Assembly: GCA_001464735.1 (NCBI GenBank) | Contig: LNDU01000056.1 | Location: 124,001-188,000 of the forward strand | Length of the DNA: 64,000 nt | Direction of reading: 5' to 3' | DNA from: Nitrospira sp. Ga0074138 | Lineage (GTDB): Bacteria; Nitrospirota; Nitrospiria; Nitrospirales; Nitrospiraceae | Shown here: piece by piece, positions 49,412-59,258 of the stretch | Layout of the letters: each line of letters begins with the position of its first letter | Position numbering within the stretch: the first letter of the stretch is position 1 | Position numbers and translations under genes: made by a program | Notes under the pieces: generated by a model | Databases searched by the model: none | Seen by the model: the letters and a program-made list of their open reading frames with translations, nothing else | Told to the model about the DNA's origin: nothing

Positions 49412-49437
49412 GACAGAGCGATATGTTGGTAGCCTGT

Positions 49438-49559
49438 AGGCTGATCAAAAAGATCATCCTACAAAGGCCGCAAGGAGTGCGAACCCAGCGGCGTACTTCT
49501 TAGTACGCTGAGGAGTTTGTACGACCGAGAGCGACGTAGGGGAACTTTTTCAACAGTCT
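49438..49559 (+). repeat. Palindromic ~120-bp element, copy 2
   Basis: AGGCTGATCAAAAAGATC pairs imperfectly with GAACTTTTTCAACAGTCT at the end. Inside: AAGGCCGCAAGGAG, GCGGCGTACTTC, AGTACGCTGAGGAGTTT. It starts 27 bp after thi4 and ends 5 bp before the TPR gene ATG, so it may overlap its ribosome site. Confidence 0.75.
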
Positions 49560-49563
49560 GACT

Positions 49564-50079
49564 ATGGATATTCAAGATTTTTTGATCCAAGGCGAAGGGC
49601 GCGAGGAAGATAAGCGCCAAGCGTGGGATCTCTTTCAGCAGGCCTATGAGCAACAGATGAAGCGTGAACTGGAAGAGGCCATCAACCTGTACAAAAAGTC
49701 GCTGGCTACCCATCCCACGGCCGAGGCCCATACGTTTTTGGGATGGACCTACAGCTGGATGGGGCAGATTGACGAGGCAATTGAGGAATGTCACAAGGCC
49801 ATCGCGCAGGACCCGGACTTTGGCAACCCCTATAATGATATTGGCGCCTACCTGATCGAGAAGGGTGAATTCGACGAGGCCATTCCCTGGTTTCAGAAGG
49901 CAATACAGGCCAGGCGTTACGAGAATCCGGCCTATCCGCACCTTAATCTCGGCCGCGTGTATGAGCGAAAAGGGAACTGGACGGAGGCCATCGACTCGTA
50001 TAAGAAAGCGCTCGCCCTGGATCCAAACTACTCGCTGGCCCGAAAAGCGCTCGGACGGCTCGTGAGCTCCTTAAATTGA
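49564..50079 (+). CDS. Tetratricopeptide-repeat protein
   Basis: A 171-residue protein with about four TPR units: ELEEAINLYKKSLATHPT, AEAHTFLGWTYSWMGQIDEA, GNPYNDIGAYLIEKGEFDEA, AYPHLNLGRVYERKGNWTEA. It is a soluble scaffold for protein interaction. There is no signal peptide. Its ribosome site would lie in the end of repeat copy 2. Partner unknown. Confidence 0.85.
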   Translation: MDIQDFLIQGEGREEDKRQAWDLFQQAYEQQMKRELEEAINLYKKSLATHPTAEAHTFLGWTYSWMGQIDEAIEECHKAIAQDPDFGNPYNDIGAYLIEKGEFDEAIPWFQKAIQARRYENPAYPHLNLGRVYERKGNWTEAIDSYKKALALDPNYSLARKALGRLVSSLN

Positions 50080-50169
50080 AATGGTCTATCTAGTCGATCT
50101 TGTCTATCACGTCAGTCTAGCCGTCGGTCTTTCGGAAGGTACTATGAAATCCAAAGTCGAGGCGCACAC

Positions 50170-50595
50170 ATGAACACACCAGGGCACCTGACAGACAAGA
50201 CAGACCAAATAGACAAGACGACGATTCTTGTCGCCATCACCGATCTGTTCTTCTACACCAAAGTCCGTGACGCATTACGCCAACCGGACTACCAGCTTGA
50301 AAAAGCACGTACACAACAGGATATCGTCGACAGAGCCCTGTCGGCGAACCCAGGCGTGATTATCTTCGACATGAACGACCTGACCCTTAACGCCTTTCAG
50401 GCGTTGGAAAAGCTGAAAGCCGATCCACAGTTAAAGGGCATTCCGACGCTGGCCTTTGCCAATCATGAAGAAGTCGATACGTGGAACCGTGCGAAAGCGC
50501 TCGGCGTGACGAAGATCGTCTCCCGCAATGAGTTTTCAGCCCGAACGAGGGCGTTAGTTGAAGAGTTGATGGCCGGTCATGTCGTCAAGTCGTAA
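50170..50595 (+). CDS. Degenerate receiver-like protein
   Basis: A 141-residue single domain with the CheY fold pattern: TTILVAITDLFFYTKVRDAL, GVIIFDMNDL, IPTLAFANHEE and KALGVTKIVSRNEF. The acidic pocket is degenerate (ITD instead of DD) though an Asp stands at FDMND. The first 17 residues (TDKTDQIDKTT) come from a short intergenic repeat that has run into the coding region. It may act as a pseudo-receiver. Confidence 0.7.
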   Translation: MNTPGHLTDKTDQIDKTTILVAITDLFFYTKVRDALRQPDYQLEKARTQQDIVDRALSANPGVIIFDMNDLTLNAFQALEKLKADPQLKGIPTLAFANHEEVDTWNRAKALGVTKIVSRNEFSARTRALVEELMAGHVVKS

Positions 50596-50664
50596 CGCCG
50601 GAAAGTCGTCACCTCCATATGACTTTCGACTTGAAGACTTGTAGACTATTTTGCTGAATTGAAT

Positions 50665-51756
50665 ATGAAACAATCTCGTCTTTACGCGCAACATGCCCAA
50701 CTCGGAGCCACGTTTGAGGAAGTCACCGGTTGGGAAATACCGACCCACTATGGCGATGTCGCTGCCGAATATCGTGCCGTCCGCGAGGCAGTGGGGATCG
50801 CCGATCTCTCACATCGTGGCAAACTCAGGGTGACAGGCGAGGATCGTGTCAAGTGGCTGCAAAGCATCATCAGCAACGACATCCTTCCCCTCCACCCAGG
50901 GCAAGGCCGTTATTCCAGCTTGTTGACCCACAAAGGCAAGATGCTCACGTACTTCCGCCTGTACATGCAGACAGAAGCCGTCATGCTGGAAGACGTCGGC
51001 GAGATCGGGGACACCACATTCCAAGGCCTACGCAAATTTTTGCTCTACGGGACCATGGCCAAGATGGAAAACTGTGCCGAGAGTTGGGGGCTGCTGTTGA
51101 TCAGCGGACCAAAGGCCACACATGTGGTGCAATCCGCGTTCGGCGTGGACGTCATGGACTTGAAGCCGGTTGAGTTTGTCACGGCACAGATCGGTGGACA
51201 TCAGGCTCTGGTGTTATGCACCGAAGAAACGGGAGAATTGGATATCGAGGTATTGCTTCCTGCGGATAGTCTCCTGACCGCGTGGACCAGTATCATGCAA
51301 GCCGGAGACAAGTTCGGCATCAGGGCGATTGGGAGCCACGCGCGCGAGGCCTTGCGGATCGAAGCCGGCATCCCGAAAGCCGGGCTGGATTTGAACGAAG
51401 AGATCGTCCCGCCCGAAGCCAATCTTGAGGGAAAGGCTTTCAGCCTGAGCAAAGGGTGCTATCCAGGACAAGAAGTCGTGGCACGCATGGATACGTACGG
51501 CAATGTGCGCCGCAGGCTGGTTGGGCTGGTCCTTCAAGATTCAGTTGTTCCATCTCATGGAGCTAAACTGTATAGCGGCGACCGTGAAGTGGGCTGGATC
51601 AGCAGTGCTGTCCGTTCCCCCCAGCTCAACAAGACCATTGCGTTCGGATTTCCTCTGCGGGACTTCAGTAAACCGGGGACGGAACTGACCGTGGAATTCG
51701 AAGGTGGCAGACATCCGGCTACCGTTCAGACCCTGCCCTTCTACACCAAGCAGTAA
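50665..51756 (+). CDS. ygfZ: YgfZ/GcvT-family folate-binding protein
   Basis: About 363 residues with the GcvT fold. GWEIPTHYGDVAAEYRAVRE and IADLSHRGKLRVTG open the protein, and LSKGCYPGQEVVARMDTYG carries the K-G-C-Y-x-G-Q-E motif of YgfZ. YgfZ binds folate and helps repair and assembly of Fe-S enzymes. No gcvH or gcvP is nearby, supporting YgfZ rather than glycine cleavage. The window encodes several Fe-S enzymes (NadA, ThiC). Confidence 0.88.
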   Translation: MKQSRLYAQHAQLGATFEEVTGWEIPTHYGDVAAEYRAVREAVGIADLSHRGKLRVTGEDRVKWLQSIISNDILPLHPGQGRYSSLLTHKGKMLTYFRLYMQTEAVMLEDVGEIGDTTFQGLRKFLLYGTMAKMENCAESWGLLLISGPKATHVVQSAFGVDVMDLKPVEFVTAQIGGHQALVLCTEETGELDIEVLLPADSLLTAWTSIMQAGDKFGIRAIGSHAREALRIEAGIPKAGLDLNEEIVPPEANLEGKAFSLSKGCYPGQEVVARMDTYGNVRRRLVGLVLQDSVVPSHGAKLYSGDREVGWISSAVRSPQLNKTIAFGFPLRDFSKPGTELTVEFEGGRHPATVQTLPFYTKQ

Positions 51757-51777
51757 CAACATCCCCCCTGAAGACCT

Positions 51778-52197
51778 ATGTCCGTTGATGAACAGGACGA
51801 CCGCACACTAACCACTCCGTATCAGGCAGCTGGGGAACTTGTGGGAATCACTCGCTTGGTGGACGAATTTTACGTCAACATGGATAGCTTGCCTGAAGCC
51901 AAAATCATCAGAAACATGCACCCAGCGGATCTGACCGAATCACGCAAAAAACTCACCTACTTCCTCAGTGGTTGGCTTGGCGGTCCGAGGTTGTTTCAGC
52001 AGCACTATGGGCCTATCAGCATTCCTGGCGCTCACAAACGATTCCCAATAGGCTATGCAGAACGCGATGCCTGGCTCCTCTGTATGCAACGAGCCATTGC
52101 TGTTCAGCCATACATTGACCAATTCAAGGACTACCTCTTGGCCGCACTCAGCATCCCAGCCGAACGAGTCAGGGAAGTGAACGCAGGGGAATTCTAG
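51778..52197 (+). CDS. Group II truncated haemoglobin
   Basis: A 139-residue globin of trHbO type. LVDEFYVNMDSLPEAKIIR and HPADLTESRKKLTYFLSG are conserved; GWLGGP and AHKRFPIGYAERDAWLLCM follow, with the His of HKRFPIG as the proximal haem ligand and the Trp as the G8 residue. It may bind O2 or detoxify NO and peroxide. It lies 21 bp after ygfZ and is probably cotranscribed. Confidence 0.92.
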   Translation: MSVDEQDDRTLTTPYQAAGELVGITRLVDEFYVNMDSLPEAKIIRNMHPADLTESRKKLTYFLSGWLGGPRLFQQHYGPISIPGAHKRFPIGYAERDAWLLCMQRAIAVQPYIDQFKDYLLAALSIPAERVREVNAGEF

Positions 52198-52848
52198 GGC
52201 GGCACGACCCCTGTTCATCCTATAGCCGATCCTCCCTCTGTCCCTCCACACTCACGTTGGGATACATCTATGAATCCTTCTGGATACAGGACCTTGAGCT
52301 TGATAAGGTCCGTCTGAGGAACTGTTACCCTTCAAAATCAACGCGATGAATGAAGAACTCTACCTAGCCTGTCCAATTGTTCACGTGGCATTCTCCTTGC
52401 TGTAGCTGAGAATGGGAACGAATCGGATCATGATTCACGGAACCAGATCGATTCGGGTAAGGCTGAGAGATGCTCAGAAAGCTACAGACCTACTAGAGAG
52501 GAATAGGCTGTCAGTGAATCGACGTTGTAAGGTGGGGACTGGTTCTAAATGGTTCACAAGATGAATTTCATCTCACAGAACTCTACACAGCCTGGACTCA
52601 CCACTTCGATCGCGTCGGAACTGAACTCGATTGGTTGCGAAGCCTGGATCGACGTAAACCGGTTTTGTGCCACTGAAAAGTCCTTGCAGCATACCGCGAG
52701 AACTTCCTCCAATAGCTCTCTGACGAAGTCATTTGCCGACCTCCGTAGGAAGTTTCGGGAGGGTCCTGAATAAGACATAATCTGACCGAGACCGCTCCCC
52801 CATCTGTTTCCCCGCAGCGCTCAGACATTTCATGCTAAACGGTTAGAA
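52198..52848. other. Long intergenic region with no supported gene
   Basis: About 650 bp between the haemoglobin and lipoprotein genes. Open frames on both strands are short and have no ribosome site or recognisable motif. The only structured thing I see is a sigma-54-like site at 52386. Confidence 0.5.
52386..52401 (+). promoter_or_regulatory. Possible sigma-54 promoter
   Basis: TGGCAT then TTGCT with GG and GC ten bases apart. The last base of the -24 box departs from consensus. There is no gene within 440 bp downstream, so it could drive a small RNA or be chance. Confidence 0.3.
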
Positions 52849-53436
52849 TTGGAAATGCGTTGCCCGTTCACCTTGACCAATTTTTCGACAGTGGCGGCGG
52901 CATGTGCCGTCCTCAGCGGTTGTGCGACGACCACGGTGAGCGTCACACCATCACCCCAGACTCCAGTCTGTGACAGTACAATGTCTGCACTGGTTCTCTG
53001 GGCTCCCCATTGGCTCCCGGATCAGAAGGACATCCCGAAGCGGGAGGCTGCCGCCGAGACTGGACTAAAAGAGTTTCTGCAAACTTCTGACTGCTTCAAA
53101 AGCGCTGAGCTGCGCCGCTTGCCAAGTATGACTCCTACCGTAGTCGCCGCCGAAGTCACTTCAACAAATGGACTGTTCAACAAGGTAATCGTCATCACGC
53201 TTCGGGAGCTTGGACCGGTGGTTAAGTTGCTCTCCTCTCTTACTCTCATAGATGGTGGGACAGAAGTCGTGCTCCAAGTTGCCGAGCATATTCCACCCGT
53301 AAAGGCTCCAAGCCGAACCTTCACCGTTCACTGGCAAAATGGCGGGCCTGGGATCATCAAGGGCGTGAGGTCCCTGCCTCAGGACATGCAAGCCGCACTA
53401 GTTGTGGGCCTGCAACCGAACAAACCACAGAAATGA
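52849..53436 (+). CDS. Putative lipoprotein
   Basis: A 195-residue protein with a signal peptide ending AVLSGCATT (lipobox Cys). The mature part has beta-rich stretches such as LFNKVIVITLRELGPVVKLL and GGTEVVLQVAEHI. It resembles small envelope lipoproteins, but no family is recognised. Start ATG at 52855 (MRCPFTL) is an alternative. Confidence 0.62.
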   Translation: MEMRCPFTLTNFSTVAAACAVLSGCATTTVSVTPSPQTPVCDSTMSALVLWAPHWLPDQKDIPKREAAAETGLKEFLQTSDCFKSAELRRLPSMTPTVVAAEVTSTNGLFNKVIVITLRELGPVVKLLSSLTLIDGGTEVVLQVAEHIPPVKAPSRTFTVHWQNGGPGIIKGVRSLPQDMQAALVVGLQPNKPQK

Positions 53437-53569
53437 CGCCCAACATATAGGTTGGACGGCCTCGCTACCCTTGACAGTTACCTGCAGATCGATTCGAAAG
53501 CGTAGGCCCTTCCTGGAACCCATACGCTGTCTTGCTAGCCACTTAGCAAACTTATAGGATCTCCCACTA

Positions 53570-54425
53570 TTGAGACCGATCAGTGAGAGTCAGCTGATTA
53601 CTCTATTCAACACTTATATTGTTCAGGAAGCACAATGGCTGTTCCAGAAGAGGTCACCAACTAGTTTCAGAAAGTGGGAACAACTTCCATGCGAAAGTTG
53701 CACGCTGGATGCAATCCGATGGCTGGCATGTTTCTGTAAGTCCATACTACCTTGATCAAACCCAGAATAAACCCCGTGAGATTGACTTGGTAGCCGAAAA
53801 GCTGTGGCCCGTTCTGGACACGTTCAACCGCCCTATCGGTGATGTGGCTGTCCGCCTCTTCATCGAATGTAAGTTTGTTCCTTCCAATTCCTATTCGGTT
53901 TTTTGGTTCACGGACAAGGACATGGAAGCAGCAGAGAAGCTGATTTGCTCACAGAAACCATTCCGCCCGGACAATACATACACAAAGAAGCACCACTACT
54001 TAGCCCGAAGCAACCGCGTCGCAAAGCTATTCACAACGAAAACCGACCGAAGCACCGAGAATGATCCATACTATAAGGCACTCACTCAAGTGCTGGACGC
54101 AATGGTTTCTATGCGCGGCCGTCCAGCTTCTGTACCGGCACCAAAGAAACGAGCCACCAGAACAATGGCATTGCTGGAGTTTCCTCTGGTCGTCTGCAGC
54201 TCCTTTCAACAAACGTATGGCGTCGACTTTTACGCCGACTCAACCCCTGAAAAGATTGCAAACAATTTTCAACTTGAAATCCAGTACGCCTACCTTGACA
54301 GAAACGGGACGCAGAGAGATGAACACCTCTTGCTTGACTTCGTAGAGTTTAGCCAACTCAACGCATTCGTTGAATCCATCGGCAATGACGCGGAGATTGC
54401 CGCCTACTTAGCTGAAACAAATTGA
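53570..54425 (+). CDS. PD-(D/E)XK nuclease-like protein, possibly frameshifted near the start
   Basis: The main frame (from 53619) encodes FHAKVARWMQSDGWHVSVSP, then REIDLVAEK and VRLFIECKFV, i.e. the D...ExK pattern of PD-(D/E)XK nucleases. No good ATG lies upstream in that frame, only TTG. A second frame from 53570 (SESQLITLFNTYIVQEAQWL) looks like its N-terminus, and a one-base shift near 53640-53660 would join them. Residues 170-250 are of unknown type. It may be a restriction-like or repair nuclease. Confidence 0.55.
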
Positions 54426-54504
54426 GAGAAGTAGACCCACGGGAAAAGCGCCCGCAAGTATTCAGATGTTGTTTGGGACTCAATACACAACTTCGGAGGT
54501 GACC

Positions 54505-55569
54505 ATGATAAACCGACCCTATCCCAAACACGTTGTGGCAGCGTTCACACTTCTGGTAGTTCCCAGCCTAACCTATGCAATGTCAGGCATGGAGGTGCCA
54601 CACAGCGGACACGCGAATACAAGCTCCTCACTATCGAAGAGCATGGGTGAACCCATTAACTCATCGGAATCAGAGATTGAGATGACTTACAGTGCTGATG
54701 GGAAAACCGTCATCTTCGTTTCCGGTCGCCAAGGAAGCATCCCCTCACCAGGAGTCCCCTACAACTTCGATATCTGGATGTCCCACAACGTGAACGGTGT
54801 ATGGCAATCCCCGATTCATTTGGGCCCGGGCATCGATCCGACTGTGGGGCCGAACATCAACACATCGGCGTGGGAATTGGAACCAAGCCTCTCGGATGAC
54901 GGCAACGTCATGTATTTCACAAGGTACGAGCCGGGCAATATCTCCACCGGCGATCTCTATGTGACCCAGAAAATCAACGGCGTCTGGCAACCGGCCAGGA
55001 ATTGGAATGATGTCCCGCAGCTCCCGCACATCAATACACCGACCGGCGAGGAACACTGCCCGATCATTGCCTCCGATAGCCTGATTTACTTCAGCTATCA
55101 GCAGCCAGGAGTCACCCAGCACAGCGACATCTGGAAAGTTGAGAAAAAGAATGGTGTCTGGCAGAAACCGGAGAGCCTGGGACCACGTATCAATTCACCC
55201 TACCGCGACCATATGCACTGGACCGGCCTATCAAAGGATGGGAAAAGCCTCATTATCACCAGTACGCGTCCGGACATGGGCTCGCGGGGCGGACATGATG
55301 AGTGGATTTCCTACCAAAACCCAAAAGGCGAATGGCAAGAGCCGTTGAACCTCGGTGATACCATCAATACAAGCGGCGAAGATATGTGCTGGACCTTTAC
55401 GCCCGATGGCAAAACGTTCACAGGTAGTTCGGGCCCTCGCGACTCGTATAATCACGATATGATGTGGGTCCACAAAGACGATGTCCCATTACTCAAGAAT
55501 TTTGAACCGATCGGACCGCCACCCAATCTGCTCGTCAATAACAAGAAGAGGTCTGGCGAGACGGAGTGA
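54505..55569 (+). CDS. Exported PD40/TolB-like beta-propeller protein
   Basis: A 354-residue exported protein with a signal peptide (HVVAAFTLLVVPSLTYA). Repeats of the PD40 type follow: MTYSADGKTVIFVSGRQG, PSLSDDGNVMYFTRYEPG, GLSKDGKSLIITSTRPDMG, WTFTPDGKTFTGSSGPRDS. Each has a DIW/DLY/DEW strand. This is a beta-propeller probably for periplasmic binding. ATG 54505 with GGAGGT before it is chosen. It is convergent with the RiPP exporter and not part of that operon. Confidence 0.78.
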   Translation: MINRPYPKHVVAAFTLLVVPSLTYAMSGMEVPHSGHANTSSSLSKSMGEPINSSESEIEMTYSADGKTVIFVSGRQGSIPSPGVPYNFDIWMSHNVNGVWQSPIHLGPGIDPTVGPNINTSAWELEPSLSDDGNVMYFTRYEPGNISTGDLYVTQKINGVWQPARNWNDVPQLPHINTPTGEEHCPIIASDSLIYFSYQQPGVTQHSDIWKVEKKNGVWQKPESLGPRINSPYRDHMHWTGLSKDGKSLIITSTRPDMGSRGGHDEWISYQNPKGEWQEPLNLGDTINTSGEDMCWTFTPDGKTFTGSSGPRDSYNHDMMWVHKDDVPLLKNFEPIGPPPNLLVNNKKRSGETE

Positions 55570-55610
55570 CGGTATGATTCGGGCTAAGCGAACCGGAATA
55601 CGTATCGCCG

Positions 55611-57422
55611 CTATTGATAATGCTGGGCTTGTGTGAGAAAGAGGTTAGTGTATAGGCCTTGCTGCGCCATCAATTCGTCGTGCGTCCCTTGTTCCACAAT
55701 TTGCCCCTGATCCACCACGAAGATGCGGTCCGCCATTTTGACCGTAGACAGCCGGTGGCTGATGAGGATAGCCGTGCGCCCATGCGCCAGCTCATGAAAC
55801 CGCTCGAATAATTCCGCTTCTGCCTTAGCATCCATCGCACTGGTGGGCTCATCGAGAATCAGAATTTGTGAGTTTCGCAGGATGGCCCTGGCAAGCGCCA
55901 CTTTCTGCCACTCACCAATGCTCAATTCATGCCCACCATCAAACAGCTTACCAAGCAACGACTCATACCCGTTCGGCAAGTGTTCAATAGTCTCATGGAT
56001 GCCAGCCTGTTTCGCCGCTTGAACGATGGCAAACGGGTCGGTGCCGGAGGTTCTCACACCTAGGGCAATATTGTCTTTTGCCGATAGCTGAAACTTCACA
56101 AAATCCTGAAAGATCCCGCTCACAGCACCGCGGACCTCAGCAATGGGATAGTCCCGAAGATCGGTTTGGTCAATCATGATGCGCCCATTGGACGGATCGT
56201 AAAGACGACACAGGAGTTTCACCAGTGTCGTCTTCCCAGCGCCGTTAGCCCCGACGAAGGCGACATGCTCACCTGCTCTGATCGAAAAGGTGAAGTCTCG
56301 AATCGCGACACGCTCTTCGTGTGGATATTGAAACGACACATGGTCGAAGACAATTCCCTCAGTCATCGGGCGGGGAAATGTCTTGGGTCTCACAGATATC
56401 GGCAAACGGGACTGGACCCCCAGAAACTCGTGCAAGGTGGTGAGGAACAGATTGTTTTCATAGAGGTTCGCCACGCTCTGCCCAACACTCTCCAAGAACC
56501 CGGAAGCGCGCTGCACCGCCTGAAAACAAATGACAAGGTCTCCCACCGTGAACTGCCCCTGAAGCGTTCGTATCGCCACAAAACTGTAGACCCCCAATAT
56601 GCCCACCACGCCGATCAGCTGAGCGACGGACCTTGAGAGTGCCCAACGCCGCTCCAGCGCGATTCGCTCTCGACACAACACCGATCGCGCATCCAGAAAC
56701 CATTGTCGGAGTCGAGCACCAAGGTCGAACAACCGGACTTCCTTCGCAGCACCGGCTTGTGTGAGCAGCATATGGACGTACCACGCCTTCCGTTCCAGCG
56801 GCGTCCGATCACGTTCCCACACAAATAATCGGTTGGATTGCTTCAGACGGACGATGAAATACGGGACTGCCGCTAGGATCAGGATCGGGATCACACCCCA
56901 ATGCAGCCACCAGAGGACCGCGCCCATTGCGATTAATGAAATGGAATTTTGGCCTAACTGAAGCACGGCATTGAGAATGGCCGTCGGGCGATAGGGAGCT
57001 TCTTGCTGTGCGCGGTGCAGCGTGTCCTGATACTGCGCATTCTCATAATACTCAAGGTCGACTTCAACCGATTTGGCTTGAAGAAGCGCATACATGTGAT
57101 CGGTGACGATTTGGGCCTGAATTCTGGAAATCAGACCACCTAAGGCGGTCAACATGGCGGTGACCGCCGCAACACCGGCTATGCCTCCAAGAATGCTGAG
57201 TATGCGGGTGAACGAAGGGTCGTCGGCTGGTGTCTTGAGCGCTTCGGTTACGGTATCGATCAACAGCTTCGTCAGATAGAGCACCACCAGCGGAAGGAGC
57301 CCCTGGACGACACGCACGACAATACTGGCGACAGCTAGACTTTGACTGCTCTCCCATACAAGCGAGAGTGCCCAGCGGACCGTCGTAAGAAAGGAACCGA
57401 GGCTTTTCTTGCTGACTTTCAT
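55611..57422 (-). CDS. RiPP-exporting ABC transporter (membrane plus ATPase half-transporter)
   Basis: About 603 residues: six membrane helices in the first 320, then an ATPase. GANGAGKTTLVKLLCRLYD is Walker A, LSIGEWQKVALARAIL the signature and LILDEPTSAMDAKA Walker B. It lacks a C39 peptidase domain, as in lasso D proteins, where leader removal is done by B2. It should export the mature peptide. Start ATG 57422, 20 bp after the B2 stop; ATG 57476 would overlap B2. Last gene of the operon. Confidence 0.85.
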   Translation of the reverse strand: MKVSKKSLGSFLTTVRWALSLVWESSQSLAVASIVVRVVQGLLPLVVLYLTKLLIDTVTEALKTPADDPSFTRILSILGGIAGVAAVTAMLTALGGLISRIQAQIVTDHMYALLQAKSVEVDLEYYENAQYQDTLHRAQQEAPYRPTAILNAVLQLGQNSISLIAMGAVLWWLHWGVIPILILAAVPYFIVRLKQSNRLFVWERDRTPLERKAWYVHMLLTQAGAAKEVRLFDLGARLRQWFLDARSVLCRERIALERRWALSRSVAQLIGVVGILGVYSFVAIRTLQGQFTVGDLVICFQAVQRASGFLESVGQSVANLYENNLFLTTLHEFLGVQSRLPISVRPKTFPRPMTEGIVFDHVSFQYPHEERVAIRDFTFSIRAGEHVAFVGANGAGKTTLVKLLCRLYDPSNGRIMIDQTDLRDYPIAEVRGAVSGIFQDFVKFQLSAKDNIALGVRTSGTDPFAIVQAAKQAGIHETIEHLPNGYESLLGKLFDGGHELSIGEWQKVALARAILRNSQILILDEPTSAMDAKAEAELFERFHELAHGRTAILISHRLSTVKMADRIFVVDQGQIVEQGTHDELMAQQGLYTNLFLTQAQHYQ

Positions 57423-57444
57423 AAGTAGTGGAGCCACAGAGTCT

Positions 57445-57894
57445 TCAACACCAAATGGCGGAGATTTGGCACACATCCCTTGCCGAATTAGAAGGATACG
57501 AAAACGTCACAGTGAAGCGTTGCCAATGGGGACCTGGCTCATAAAATGCTTCGGAACCTAACGTCAGCCAGGCATGACCATCTAGACCCCATGCTTCCTT
57601 TCGTACCCCACAATGAAACACGACCGGATACCCTAGTTGCCGAGCAAACCTATAGAGCACCAATGACCGTGGAAAACAGTTTCCCCTTTTACTGTAAGGA
57701 AACAACTTGAGCCAGCGATCTACATAGCCAACTAATGTCTTGATCCTCCCATCATCACAGTGTTTTGTCACCGATCGAGGGTTCAATCGCTCGATCAGAG
57801 CCGGCAGACTGTCGAGACGCAGCAAGAGTCGAACTCTGAGCACCACAAGTCCCACGCGGAGCACCATCCAATATTTTCCAATAACGGCTAGCAT
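57445..57894 (-). CDS. Lasso-type B2 leader peptidase (transglutaminase-like)
   Basis: A 149-residue cysteine-protease-like protein of the lasso B2 family. GNCFPRSLVLYRFARQLG carries the catalytic Cys and GLDGHAWLTLG the His; the usual Asp/Glu is in the EAFYE segment. B2 proteins cut the leader after recognition by the B1 partner. Length is normal for a split B2. A second ATG at 57867 is possible. It follows the nucleotidyltransferase gene by 134 bp. Confidence 0.85.
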   Translation of the reverse strand: MLAVIGKYWMVLRVGLVVLRVRLLLRLDSLPALIERLNPRSVTKHCDDGRIKTLVGYVDRWLKLFPYSKRGNCFPRSLVLYRFARQLGYPVVFHCGVRKEAWGLDGHAWLTLGSEAFYEPGPHWQRFTVTFSYPSNSARDVCQISAIWC

Positions 57895-58028
57895 GATACA
57901 CTCTGCCTTTTTGTCTCAATGATGTTGTCGATAGCTCAGTATTCGAGACATCACTCACGCTGTTTCAATAGTTCGCACAGCACTTTCAATACGGGGAAGT
58001 GAGTTCTTCCTATGTCTTGCTGCAGTAC

Positions 58029-59258
58029 TTACCCGCTTGGGACCCAACGATTGAGAGTCCCACGAATTGCAGGTGAAAGGAGGCGTTTTATTACTCGATG
58101 AACTGGAACAATGAGACGAGCAAGACACGTGAGAGATGTTCGCCAACGAAACCACAAGGGAGGATCTGTAGCAGCACGACTATGAGCCCGGCAGAGCTGC
58201 AGTCCAAACCGCCATCGCTCCCACCAAGAGTCTTTTAAAGAAAAATACAGCGCTCCTGCCTGTTCTTCGTTGATTCCCTCTTGGTAATCCTTCAATAAGC
58301 TAGCAGGCATCCTGAGTGAAAGTGCCTGTGTGTCAGGATCACACTTAAGCCGTGCCAATACCATCTCAGGAAGAGGGGCATCCAGTAGTCGATGAGCGAG
58401 CGACAATCCAAGACAGAGCATACCTCGACACTGCCAGCTCGATGCGTGCAAAAAGATCTGATTCCAGTCTAACGCTGGATGTGCTCGCAGCAACTCTGCC
58501 ACATCACATACCCATTTCAGTTGTTCCCACGCATGCTTCGATCCATGAACACAGAGAACGATCAACAGAATTTCTGGTGCTAACCCTGGAACCGTTTTCC
58601 CCTCCAACGTCACCGGAATCTGAGACCGCCAGAACTCGGGGCGATCCAATCGGAAGGTGAAGTGCTGATGCGCCATGACCCATTGAAGGTCGACCCGAGA
58701 AATCGGACGTTTCTTAATCAGTACATGATGCGGCCCCTCTTTATCTTCAAGTTGATGCCCCTCAACACCATTGGCTTTCCTCTCATAGCCTAGTGAGAGA
58801 ATCACCCTCTGTGCTTCCGCAATAGATCCTTCAGGGATAAGCAGGTCCAAATCAGTGAACTCGCGAAGAGCCAAATCGCCATAAGCCAAGGCTGCTAGAG
58901 TGGCCCCCTTGATCGGAATGACGGAAACTCCACTCGAAATCAACACATCACAAAGGATAACGAGCTCCTGAGCCAATGAACGATTAAGCAAGGCATCGGC
59001 TTGAACCTTTTGGCGTAGTTGCGTGAGTGGTTTGGCAGGCACGAGGTCAGAACACAGTGCGGCCAGGTTCCTATAGAATAACGGGCATACGCCATGATAC
59101 CTGGCCATACCCAAAACGATGGACCAGTCCAGCGACTCTTGCACGCGGCGCCGAATGGATCTCTTGAGCTCATCAGACACGACTGTACGTGCACACCAGA
59201 CGAGCAGTTCTGCTTCCGGCAGCAAGGGGAGCTGTTTCGTAATAGATCGTGCCGGCAT
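58029..59258 (-). CDS. Nucleotidyltransferase of lasso-type clusters (PadeN-like)
   Basis: About 409 residues of the NTP_transf_5 family. VIPIKGATLAALAYGDLALR is followed by EFTDLDLLIPEGS, whose DxD binds metal. Proteins like this accompany kinase genes in paeninodin-like lasso clusters and are thought to modify the peptide or the kinase product. The ATG at 59258 overlaps the last base of the kinase TGA and has GGGGAGG seven bases before it. A separate substrate cannot be excluded. Confidence 0.75.
   Translation of the reverse strand: MPARSITKQLPLLPEAELLVWCARTVVSDELKRSIRRRVQESLDWSIVLGMARYHGVCPLFYRNLAALCSDLVPAKPLTQLRQKVQADALLNRSLAQELVILCDVLISSGVSVIPIKGATLAALAYGDLALREFTDLDLLIPEGSIAEAQRVILSLGYERKANGVEGHQLEDKEGPHHVLIKKRPISRVDLQWVMAHQHFTFRLDRPEFWRSQIPVTLEGKTVPGLAPEILLIVLCVHGSKHAWEQLKWVCDVAELLRAHPALDWNQIFLHASSWQCRGMLCLGLSLAHRLLDAPLPEMVLARLKCDPDTQALSLRMPASLLKDYQEGINEEQAGALYFSLKDSWWERWRFGLQLCRAHSRAATDPPLWFRWRTSLTCLARLIVPVHRVIKRLLSPAIRGTLNRWVPSG

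Noticed and set aside
52549..52778. Two overlapping ~74-residue open frames on opposite strands
   Set aside because: No ribosome site, no hydrophobic or domain pattern on either strand.
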